DNA from: an uncultured Roseburia sp. | GTDB taxonomy: Bacteria > Bacillota > Clostridia > Lachnospirales > Lachnospiraceae | DNA: 5,233 bases | Reading direction: 5' to 3' | NCBI GenBank assembly: GCA_947384095.1 | Contig: CANDFU010000157.1 | Coordinates: 1 to 5,233, forward strand | Position numbers and translations under genes: made by a program | Shown here: positions 1-5,188 of the stretch, piece by piece | How the letters are laid out: every line of letters starts with the position of its first letter | Numbering within the stretch: position 1 is the first letter of the stretch | The notes under the pieces: model-generated | The model's input: only the letters and a program-made list of their open reading frames with translations | The model's database searches: none | What the model was told of the DNA's origin: nothing

Positions 1-555
1 GGTCTGCGTCTGCGGATTATCTGTATTCCAGTTTTCAAATTCATACCCGCTTTTATTTAAAAAGCCGGTCTTATCACCAAGTCCGTAAAATTTTTCATCT
101 CCGTCCGCAGCCTTTATTACCTGCACCGCATGGTCCTGACCAAAACCTTTCGGAACGTCATGCCCTTCCGCCTTCAAAAGCTCCCGGGCCTTCTTCCCCA
201 GCACCGAAACAGACTGCCGCTTTCCGCGGTAGTCCGCACACAGCAATACGCCGTCCTTCCGGTAAAAATCCACATAAAACCCGTCATATACTTTCACGGT
301 GAGATCGTCTGTGCGGACTGCAAGCACACCCGCTTCGTCCGTCACCGCAAACGCGGCCGGCATACTGATATCCGCCTCCACCGCCTGCGATGTCTGTCCG
401 CCGTTCTCCGGCATGTCCGACACCTGAATCATATCGCTCCGGATCACTTTAATACATGCCGCACCGTCCTCAAACAACAGATGAACCCTGTTTTTCTCCA
501 CACGGTATCCAATCCTCTTTCCCGACACCATTCTGCCTGTTCCTCCCCGCATCAT
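1..555 (-). CDS. Glycoside hydrolase family 31 (alpha-glucosidase-like), N-terminal part only
   Basis: Partial gene: 185 codons are present and the rest lies beyond the left end. GH31 enzymes cleave terminal alpha-linked sugars (alpha-glucosidase, alpha-xylosidase and similar). The segment reads as the N-terminal beta-sandwich (galactose-mutarotase-like) domain. The diagnostic part is near residues 159-182, a FYGLGDKTGFLNK motif followed by YEFENWNTDNP, which in this family directly precedes the catalytic barrel. The catalytic aspartates are not in the window, so substrate cannot be judged. No signal peptide is seen, so it is probably cytoplasmic. The start is uncertain. ATG at 553-555 has a modest GGCGG 6 bases upstream; ATG at 529-531 has a stronger GGGGAGG (542-548) 10 bases upstream and would shorten the protein by 8 residues. 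It follows the 77-codon gene by 13 bases and probably shares its promoter. Family assignment is from recognised motifs, not a search. Confidence 0.85.
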   Translation of the reverse strand, partial: MMRGGTGRMVSGKRIGYRVEKNRVHLLFEDGAACIKVIRSDMIQVSDMPENGGQTSQAVEADISMPAAFAVTDEAGVLAVRTDDLTVKVYDGFYVDFYRKDGVLLCADYRGKRQSVSVLGKKARELLKAEGHDVPKGFGQDHAVQVIKAADGDEKFYGLGDKTGFLNKSGYEFENWNTDNPQTQT

Positions 556-568
556 ACTTTTCCGCCTT

Positions 569-802
569 TTACGGCTGTGCAATCTCTTTCAGTTCTTCCA
601 GAAGCTCCAGATCCGACTGTTTTACCATCATATTGGTCGTCATCGGTTCCTCCCCCGGTCTCGTCATCGTGATTTCAATGATTGTCCCTTCCGTAACCGG
701 CGTCGAAAAAGCCGCCTGTAAAAATGCAGCAAACTTGGGATGATTCTCATTAAACTTATTTCTGGCATTCATAAATTTCATAATTGATCCCGGATTTATC
801 AT
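569..802 (-). CDS. Small conserved-looking protein of unknown function (77 aa)
   Basis: I do not recognise this protein. It is short and soluble, with no signal peptide or membrane segment. The N-terminal half is rich in N, K, F and M and looks helical (NARNKFNENHPKF, then FAAFLQAAF). A middle stretch (TIIEITMTRPGEEP) looks like beta strands, and the C-terminal end (SDLELLEELKEIA) is an acidic amphipathic helix. It is very likely a real gene: ATG at 800-802 follows GGGAGGG (808-814) by 5 bases, and a near-consensus promoter lies at 844-872. It is the first gene of an apparent two-gene unit with the GH31 gene 13 bases downstream, so a role alongside that enzyme is possible but unproven. An overlapping plus-strand frame is judged a shadow because it has no such signals. 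Confidence 0.75.
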   Translation of the reverse strand: MINPGSIMKFMNARNKFNENHPKFAAFLQAAFSTPVTEGTIIEITMTRPGEEPMTTNMMVKQSDLELLEELKEIAQP

Positions 803-807
803 TTTTT

Positions 808-814
808 CCCTCCC
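808..814 (-). promoter_or_regulatory. Strong ribosome binding site of the 77-aa gene
   Basis: GGGAGGG on the minus strand, 5 bases before ATG at 800-802. It supports the reality and start of this unfamiliar small gene. Confidence 0.75.
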
Positions 815-843
815 AGAATATCGATATTTTTACAATCTGTTTT

Positions 844-872
844 ATTATACTATACCGCTTTTTTCTTTTCAA
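844..872 (-). promoter_or_regulatory. Sigma-A promoter for the 77-aa gene / GH31 unit
   Basis: Minus-strand -35 TTGAAA (867-872), a 17-base spacer, then a perfect -10 TATAAT (844-849). Transcription would start near 837, giving a leader of about 35 bases before ATG at 802. The promoter begins only 10 bases past the MATE stop codon, so the GH31 unit can be expressed independently of the pump. I see no operator palindrome or cre-like site that I could defend. No clear terminator separates it from the upstream gene, so some read-through is possible. Confidence 0.75.
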
Positions 873-882
873 TAATACCGGT

Positions 883-2214
883 TCAGATATATTGATACCG
901 CTTTCCCTTTGTCACAAAAAAAGCGACGGTCACCAGCAGCGCCAGAAGCTCCGCCACAACGATCGCCAGCCAGACCCCGTTGATCTCCAGAAAAACCGGA
1001 AGTACAAGCACAACCGCTACCTGGAACACGAGTGTCCTGAGAAACGAGATCAGCGCCGAAACCGCCCCGTTGCTTAACGCCGTAAAAAACGCAGAGCCAA
1101 AAATATTCACGCCGCAGACCAGGAACGACAGTGCATACAGGCGGAATCCGCGGCAGGTCAGCGCGAACAACTCACCGTCGTAGCCGACAAATACCCTGGT
1201 GAGCGGCGACGCCAGTCCTTCCGCAAGAACCAGCATCACAACGCCCGCCACACCGACAATCACCAGGCTCCTCCGGAACAGCCCTTTCATTTCATCCCGA
1301 TTCCCCGCCCCGAAGTGAAAACCGATGATCGGCGCAATCCCGATCGAATAGCCGATAAACATCGCGATAAATACAAAGTTGACATACATGATAACCCCGT
1401 AAGCGGCGACGCCGTCCTCCCCTGCCAGCCTCATCAATTGAAAATTGTAGAGAATATTGACGATGGACGACGAAATATTCGTCATCAGCTCGGAAGAACC
1501 GTTGGTACAGGTCTCCAGGAAAACATTTCCGTAAAAACCTGCTTTTGTCAGGGCCAGCAGACTATCATTCTTCCGCGCAAAATAGAGAAACGGGACAATC
1601 CCGCCGACGGCCTGGCTGACCGCCGTCGCCGCAGCGGCTCCCGCAAGCCCCCAGCTCAATACCGCGACAAACAGGAAATCCAGCACAATATTTGTAATAC
1701 CCGCTGCAATCATCACAAACAAACCGATCTGCGGCTTTTCCGCCGTCACAAAAAAACTCTGGAACACATTCTGCAACATAAATGCCGTCAGGGAGAGCAA
1801 CGTGATTCTTCCATATAAAATACAGTACTCCAGCATGTCCCCCTGTGCCCCCAGGGCAACAGAAATCTGCCGTATCCCCATCTGCCCTGCCACCGTGATC
1901 AGAATACCGCCGATGATCGTCGCATACACCAGCATTGAAAAATACTGATTCGCCCTGTCACGGTCGCCCTGCCCCAGCGTGCGGGCGACAATCGCGCTTC
2001 CGCCTGTGCCGACCATAAACCCCAGCGCCCCAAACATCATCAGCACCGGATACACCAGGTTTAACGCCGCAAACGGCGTTTTCCCGACATAATTCGAGAC
2101 AAACAGGCCGTCCACGACACTGTAAATGGAAGTAAATACCATCATGATAATCGACGGCAGAACAAAACGCAATAATTTCCGATACGTAAAGTGATCCGAT
2201 AACTGTATTCTCAT
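883..2214 (-). CDS. MATE family multidrug efflux transporter
   Basis: Complete 443-residue inner-membrane exporter of the MATE family (MepA/NorM/DinF type), which extrudes drugs or metabolites in exchange for Na+ or H+. It is hydrophobic throughout, with about 12 membrane segments as two six-helix lobes. The duplication shows as GTGGSAIVARTLGQGD (69-84) and its second-lobe counterpart IGIAPIIGFHFGAGN. Asp35 in the first helix (SVVDGLFVSNYVG) and the Asn175/Asp179 pair (NIVLD) sit where acidic and polar cation-binding residues lie in characterised MATE pumps. The start is firm: ATG at 2212-2214 overlaps the MarR stop (ATGA, shared 2211-2214), and AGAGG lies 6 bases upstream, indicating translational coupling. 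Expression should follow the MarR-controlled promoter. Length is normal for the family. Substrate cannot be deduced. Confidence 0.93.
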   Translation of the reverse strand: MRIQLSDHFTYRKLLRFVLPSIIMMVFTSIYSVVDGLFVSNYVGKTPFAALNLVYPVLMMFGALGFMVGTGGSAIVARTLGQGDRDRANQYFSMLVYATIIGGILITVAGQMGIRQISVALGAQGDMLEYCILYGRITLLSLTAFMLQNVFQSFFVTAEKPQIGLFVMIAAGITNIVLDFLFVAVLSWGLAGAAAATAVSQAVGGIVPFLYFARKNDSLLALTKAGFYGNVFLETCTNGSSELMTNISSSIVNILYNFQLMRLAGEDGVAAYGVIMYVNFVFIAMFIGYSIGIAPIIGFHFGAGNRDEMKGLFRRSLVIVGVAGVVMLVLAEGLASPLTRVFVGYDGELFALTCRGFRLYALSFLVCGVNIFGSAFFTALSNGAVSALISFLRTLVFQVAVVLVLPVFLEINGVWLAIVVAELLALLVTVAFFVTKGKRYQYI

Positions 2215-2669
2215 ATCTTTCCTCTCTTATTCTTTTCTGTCTCTGCGCCAAGAAGCGTCACATGTTTCTGGAACAACGCGAGCAACCCCTCGCGCTCCGC
2301 ATCACTCATCCCTTCAAACGACCTCTTTTCCGCCTCCATCATCGGATATATCTTCTTTTCCACAAAAGCCTTCCCCTCCGGCGTCAGCAGAATCTGTTTG
2401 TTTTTCTGATTGTCCAGTGTCATCACAAGCGAAATATAACCTTGTTTTTCGAGCGCCTTGAGCGTTGAGTTGATCGTCTGTTTACTGTAAAACCATTTGT
2501 CGCAGAGTTCCTTCTGCGTGTAAGGCTCCTCCCGTTCACAGATAAAATAAAGCACCCAGAAGGTGCTGTCGGCCATGCCGCAATACTTCGCATAATTATG
2601 ATAAATATCATCCAGCTCCTTATAAACCTGGTTAAACACTTCCAATTGTTCCGTAATCATATCATTCAT
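2211..2669 (-). CDS. MarR family transcriptional repressor of the MATE pump
   Basis: Winged helix-turn-helix regulator of MarR type, 152 residues from the chosen start, usual for the family. N-terminal and C-terminal helices would form the dimer interface. The DNA-binding part is central: YTQKELCDKWFYSKQTINSTLKALEKQGYI reads as the helix-turn-helix, and LDNQKNKQILLTPEGKAF as the wing leading into the conserved LTxxG turn. The position often held by Arg in the wing (DxR) is Gln here. Start choice: ATG at 2673-2675 touches its GGGGG directly, whereas ATG at 2667-2669 lies 6 bases from the same GGGGG (2676-2680), so the latter is preferred; the difference is two residues. It is first in a two-gene operon with the MATE gene. 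Two identical palindromes in the promoter upstream are its probable operators, so it should repress itself and the pump until a ligand binds. Confidence 0.92.
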   Translation of the reverse strand: MNDMITEQLEVFNQVYKELDDIYHNYAKYCGMADSTFWVLYFICEREEPYTQKELCDKWFYSKQTINSTLKALEKQGYISLVMTLDNQKNKQILLTPEGKAFVEKKIYPMMEAEKRSFEGMSDAEREGLLALFQKHVTLLGAETEKNKRGKI

Positions 2670-2694
2670 ATGCATCCCCCGGTTTTAGAAAAAA

Positions 2695-2743
2695 ATTAAT
2701 CCGATATCGGACAATATATATTATAGTCCGATATCGGATTAAT
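2695..2743. repeat. Perfect 18-bp inverted repeat containing two identical palindromic operators
   Basis: Left arm ATTAATCCGATATCGGAC (2695-2712) and its exact reverse complement (2726-2743), separated by 13 AT-only bases. Each arm holds the 12-bp perfect palindrome TCCGATATCGGA (2700-2711 and 2727-2738), centres 27 bp apart. MarR dimers typically bind palindromes of about this size, so the natural reading is two dimer sites. One lies inside the promoter spacer and the other just past the predicted transcription start; occupation of either would block RNA polymerase. That the upstream-encoded MarR is the protein that binds is inference from position. Confidence 0.85.
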
Positions 2744-2748
2744 GTCAA
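2720..2748 (-). promoter_or_regulatory. Consensus sigma-A promoter of the marR-MATE operon
   Basis: Minus-strand -35 TTGACA (2743-2748), a 17-base spacer and -10 TATAAT (2720-2725), all matching consensus. The spacer is almost entirely one arm of the inverted repeat, including a full TCCGATATCGGA palindrome. Transcription should start near 2713, placing the second palindrome (2700-2711) at about +2 to +14. An intrinsically very strong promoter buried between operators suits tight repression with a large response on release. Confidence 0.88.
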
Positions 2749-2760
2749 GAGACAGATTTC

Positions 2761-2787
2761 AACCCTGCCTGTCGCTCACAGCAGGTT
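2761..2787 (-). terminator. Imperfect hairpin after the kinase gene (weak terminator candidate)
   Basis: On the minus strand AACCTGCTGT pairs with ACAGGCAGGGTT around a GAGCG loop, giving about ten pairs with two single-base bulges. It lies 17 bases past the kinase stop, but the following bases (GAAATCTGTC) have no U-run, so it does not meet the usual definition of an intrinsic terminator. Read-through into the marR operon is possible. Confidence 0.3.
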
Positions 2788-2804
2788 CCCCCCCGGCCGG
2801 CAGT

Positions 2805-3788
2805 TTATGGCTCCTCTGCTTCCGGAAACCCGATCACCGCCCGTGTTCCCTGCCCCTCCACCGAAGTGATCTCAAAACTATGACCGAGCTTCTTTAAGAT
2901 CCTGCTGCACAGATACAGGCCGATCCCGGTGGACCGTTTGTCCGCATGCCCGTTATAACCAGTATAGCCTTTTTCGCACACACGCGGCAGATCCTCGCTC
3001 CGGATTCCGATTCCGGTATCTGAAATCACAAGCCTGCCATCCTCCGTATAGATCGAAATACTTCCCCGGTCCGTATACTTAAGCGCGTTTGAGAGGAGCT
3101 GTTCGATAACAAACTCCAGCCACTTTTCATCAGTCAGAACGACCGCCTCCGCCGCTTCATAATGCAGCGCAAGTTTTTTTCCGATAAACTGCCTTGCATA
3201 CTTTCGCACGGCCTCCCTGACCAGATCGTCCAGCGGAATGCGCCGCAACACATAATCCGTGGTCTCTGATCCCAGACGCATATACTGCAACGCCATTTCC
3301 ACATACTGTTCGATGGAAAACAGCTCCTGCAGTTCCTCCCCCCTTTCCCCTGTCCCACGGTCCGACTCCTGCAAAAGAAGCTTTAGCGCCGCGATCGGCG
3401 TCTTGATCTGATGCACCCACATCGTATAATACTCCATCAGATCGCGTTCCCGCTTCAGCCCCTCGTTCTGCAGTTTTAATTTCTCATCCTGAAACGCGTC
3501 GAGCATCGCCCGATATTCCGTCTCCACAGGGTCCTTTGTCTCTGGCAGCTTCTCCAGGGAAACCGTCGCGTAAGAACCTGCGCGCCGCAAATATATATAT
3601 CGTTTCCAGTACCTCCAAAAACCTCCGCCCACCACGCACACAAACAAAAAAAGGCTGACAAGTATCCCGTAGGCAATCTCCAGAACCGGCACGTGATTCA
3701 AAAACATGACAAGCGCCATCATAACCTCTGAAAAGGCTGCCGCGGACAGCCAGACAATGTGATTTTTTAAATATGACAGGAGGCACAT
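2805..3788 (-). CDS. Intramembrane-sensing sensor histidine kinase, BceS/GraS type
   Basis: Membrane sensor kinase partner of the nearby response regulator; 327 residues from the chosen start. Two membrane helices (about 11-30 and 36-56) are joined by only a few outside residues, the hallmark of intramembrane-sensing kinases that respond to cell-envelope antibiotics, often through a partner ABC transporter. After a linker comes the phosphorylation site His126 (MWVHQIKTPIAAL), then the ATP-binding domain: N-box Asn234 (EQLLSNALKYT), G1 box DTGIGI (257-262) and G2 box STGIGLYL (286-293). The GYTGYNG lid segment is typical of this subfamily. Start choice: ATG at 3786-3788 has TAAGG 9 bases upstream and gives the usual short MxxxxYLKxH beginning. 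ATG 3819-3821 (11 residues longer) and TTG 3879-3881 (31 longer) lack a good site. The stop is TAA at 2805-2807. No domain is missing. Confidence 0.9.
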   Translation of the reverse strand: MCLLSYLKNHIVWLSAAAFSEVMMALVMFLNHVPVLEIAYGILVSLFLFVCVVGGGFWRYWKRYIYLRRAGSYATVSLEKLPETKDPVETEYRAMLDAFQDEKLKLQNEGLKRERDLMEYYTMWVHQIKTPIAALKLLLQESDRGTGERGEELQELFSIEQYVEMALQYMRLGSETTDYVLRRIPLDDLVREAVRKYARQFIGKKLALHYEAAEAVVLTDEKWLEFVIEQLLSNALKYTDRGSISIYTEDGRLVISDTGIGIRSEDLPRVCEKGYTGYNGHADKRSTGIGLYLCSRILKKLGHSFEITSVEGQGTRAVIGFPEAEEP

Positions 3789-3924
3789 CAGGCAGAGCCT
3801 TACCTCTATTTTTTCTCTCATCTTTTTTATAAAACAGCCCTTTCCATACCCAAAACAGCCAGTTCCCGCAGCAGTCTGCAAAAGAAGAATCCCGGCACCA
3901 GAAAAAGCGAGGCTGAAAAACAGA
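3789..3924 (-). other. Gap between the DUF2871-like gene and the kinase gene
   Basis: These 136 bases lie inside the two-component cluster. They contain no convincing gene, hairpin terminator or consensus promoter. TTGGGT about 16 bases before TATAAA (near 3829-3856) is a weak promoter possibility. The kinase frame stays open through much of the gap, so a longer kinase N-terminus is not excluded, but that extension (residues such as QTAAGTGCFGYGKGCF) does not look like family sequence. Confidence 0.4.
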
Positions 3925-4344
3925 TCAGAACCCTGCTTCCGGGATACTGCGCCTGATCTGTAACAGAAGAAGCACTATGCCCGCCCCGAGCAGAATATGG
4001 CCAATCCCTGCCATACCGGAGATCGCCGCGCTCACGCCGGAAGAAAGCGTAAGTCCGGACGCCTGGGCCACCCCCCGCACCGCCAACATCACACCGGTCA
4101 GGTTTAACCCCGCGTGATAGACTGCCAGCACCCGTCCGGTTTTCGCCCCGGTGAAGGAAAAGCTCTTTTCCAGCAGGAGCAACAGCAGAAAAAACACCAT
4201 TCCGAGCAAAAAATAGTGCGTATGTATCACAGAAAGAGTTGTTTTGGCGGTAAACCCATAAAACCTGGTAAACTCCCGATAAAAAACGCCGCCAGCCATC
4301 GCAAAGACCGCGTACAGCAACGCATGATTCATATAACGTTTCAT
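3925..4344 (-). CDS. DUF2871-like four-helix integral membrane protein
   Basis: A 139-residue membrane protein with four predicted helices at about 6-22, 38-58, 73-93 and 105-130. I recognise its opening (GVFYREF...GFT...LSVIHTHYFLLGM) as like the DUF2871 family, whose function is unknown. Histidines His41 and His43 (IHTHYFLLG), His77 (VYHAG) and His116 (GIGHILLG) fall in or next to helices, which would fit cofactor or metal binding, but that is inference. Start choice is clear: ATG at 4342-4344 has AAGGAGG (4352-4358) 7 bases upstream, while ATG at 4348-4350 is only 1 base from the same site. The gene sits between a response regulator and its kinase, all in the same direction, suggesting co-expression and perhaps an accessory role in sensing. 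A longer frame over the same bases (3827-4369) is a shadow. Confidence 0.82.
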   Translation of the reverse strand: MKRYMNHALLYAVFAMAGGVFYREFTRFYGFTAKTTLSVIHTHYFLLGMVFFLLLLLLEKSFSFTGAKTGRVLAVYHAGLNLTGVMLAVRGVAQASGLTLSSGVSAAISGMAGIGHILLGAGIVLLLLQIRRSIPEAGF

Positions 4345-4351
4345 AGTCATT

Positions 4352-4358
4352 CCTCCTT
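4352..4358 (-). promoter_or_regulatory. Ribosome binding site fixing the start of the DUF2871-like gene
   Basis: AAGGAGG on the minus strand, a full-strength Shine-Dalgarno sequence. Spacing is 7 bases to ATG at 4344 but 1 base to ATG at 4350, so it selects the inner start. Confidence 0.8.
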
Positions 4359-4371
4359 AAATGCATCAAAA

Positions 4372-4401
4372 CAGGGTATCCTTATCCGGCCCGATACCCT
4401 G
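4372..4401 (-). terminator. Hairpin overlapping the response regulator stop codon (possible attenuator)
   Basis: Perfect 9-bp inverted repeat CAGGGTATC / GATACCCTG (minus-strand order; 4393-4401 and 4372-4380) with a 12-base loop that holds the TAA stop (4382-4384). It is followed by TTTTGATG. The four-U tract is short, so it may be a weak terminator or a transcript stabiliser that sets less expression for the two downstream genes than for the regulator. On the plus strand it is followed by CCCCCTTTTTT, but no plus-strand gene ends there. Confidence 0.45.
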
Positions 4402-5053
4402 CCCCCTTTTTTGTAACAATAAAATCGGTCAGTCCAATCCCGTCCAGCTTTTTCCGAAGGCGATTCACGTTGACTGACAGCGTGTTTTCATCCACATAGC
4501 TGTCGTTTTCCCATAATTTCATCATCAGCGTATCCCGCGATACCACTTCCCCCTTATTTTCCAGAAGCACCTGTAATATCTTATGCTCATTTTTCGTCAG
4601 CTCGATCTTCTCGTCCCCATACACCAGCGTCGCCTCTGCAAGATTCAACAGCGCTCCCCGATGTTCCAGCACTGTGCTCTGCCCGGCAAAATCATACGTC
4701 CGGCGCAGCATAGCCTGCACTTTTACGGTCAGCACGTCAAGATCAAACGGTTTCGCGATAAAATCGTCTCCCCCCATACTGACTGCCATAACAATATTCA
4801 TGTTATCGGACGCCGACGAGACAAAGATCACCGGAACCTTTGAAACTTTCCGTATCTCTGTGCACCAGTAATATCCATTATAGAACGGCAGCTTAATGTC
4901 CATCAGAACCAGCTGCGGCGCAAACGACGCAAATTCCGCCATTACATGGGAAAAATCCTGCACGCACGCCGCCTCATAGTCCCATCCCTCCAGATGCCTC
5001 TTCAGACTGCGCGCTATAATTTTATCATCCTCTACGATCAGTATACGGTACAT
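4382..5053 (-). CDS. OmpR-family response regulator, BceR/GraR type
   Basis: A 223-residue transcription regulator. The receiver domain (about 1-115) has the acidic pair Asp9/Asp10, phospho-acceptor Asp52 (LVLMDIKLP), Ser79 and Lys101 (AKPF). The stretch YYWCTEIRKVSKVPVIFVSS followed by SDNMNIVMAVSMGGDDFI is typical of regulators paired with intramembrane-sensing kinases. The winged-helix DNA-binding domain (about 130-223) shows ELTKNEHKILQVLL and VDENTLSVNVNRLRKKL, ending in the usual GAGYRAG. Start: ATG at 5051-5053 with GGGAG 8 bases upstream, opening the standard YRILIVEDD strand. A GTG start 9 codons earlier is rejected because it adds residues before that strand and overlaps the upstream gene. 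It lies 20 bases after the DAHP synthase stop, too close for its own full promoter unless that lies within the upstream gene. Targets are not visible; a cognate ABC transporter may lie elsewhere. Confidence 0.93.
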   Translation of the reverse strand: MYRILIVEDDKIIARSLKRHLEGWDYEAACVQDFSHVMAEFASFAPQLVLMDIKLPFYNGYYWCTEIRKVSKVPVIFVSSASDNMNIVMAVSMGGDDFIAKPFDLDVLTVKVQAMLRRTYDFAGQSTVLEHRGALLNLAEATLVYGDEKIELTKNEHKILQVLLENKGEVVSRDTLMMKLWENDSYVDENTLSVNVNRLRKKLDGIGLTDFIVTKKGAGYRAG

Positions 5054-5073
5054 AACCTCAGCTCCCGCGAACA

Positions 5074-5188
5074 CTACCACAACTCTGCCAGCTCATAAAT
5101 CAAAGATTCCGTTTTCTCCCAGCCGAGGCAGGGATCCGTGATCGATTTCCCATAACAATGTCCGCTGACCTCCTGCGAACCGTCTTCA
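5074..5188 (-). CDS. aroF: 3-deoxy-7-phosphoheptulonate (DAHP) synthase, class I, C-terminal end only
   Basis: Only the last 37 codons and the TAG stop (5074-5076) are present; the gene is cut by the contig end, where adapter sequence begins. The enzyme condenses phosphoenolpyruvate with erythrose 4-phosphate, the first step of the shikimate pathway to aromatic amino acids. The C-terminal signature is clear: EDGSQEVSG, then CYGKSITDPCLGWE, then a closing helix (TESLIYELAEL). This matches the YGKSITDACIGWE ending of AroG/AroF/AroH. The catalytic core and feedback site are outside the window, so the isozyme cannot be told and the symbol is given only as a class label. The fragment is too short to appear in a standard gene call. 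Confidence 0.85.

Noticed and set aside
130..672. Plus-strand frame of 180 codons (and a 95-codon one at 456-743)
   Set aside because: Both run antisense to the GH31 and 77-aa genes, whose minus-strand reading has recognisable motifs and ribosome binding sites; the plus-strand peptides are low-complexity, His/Pro/Ser-rich and family-less.
851..905. Short direct repeat ATACCGCTTT on both sides of the MATE stop codon
   Set aside because: Only about ten bases, two copies, partly coding and with no inverted symmetry; it does not form a terminator and chance is sufficient.
1315..1818. Plus-strand frame of 167 codons within the MATE gene
   Set aside because: Antisense shadow: Arg/Lys/His/Gln-rich with no ribosome binding site, over strongly supported membrane protein coding sequence.
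2684..2711. TCCGATATCGGA followed by an AT-rich, T-rich run as a leader terminator of the marR transcript
   Set aside because: The RNA stem would have only four pairs with a four-base loop, too weak for termination; the element is better explained as a DNA operator.
3827..4369. Minus-strand frame of 180 codons over the DUF2871-like gene
   Set aside because: It is longer but begins before the AAGGAGG site, has no such site of its own and reads as Arg/Gly/Cys-rich sequence, while the other frame gives four clean membrane helices with family-like motifs.
5054..5080. GTG start adding nine residues to the response regulator
   Set aside because: It overlaps the DAHP synthase stop and adds residues before the standard first strand (YRILIVEDD); ATG 5053 has a well-placed GGGAG.
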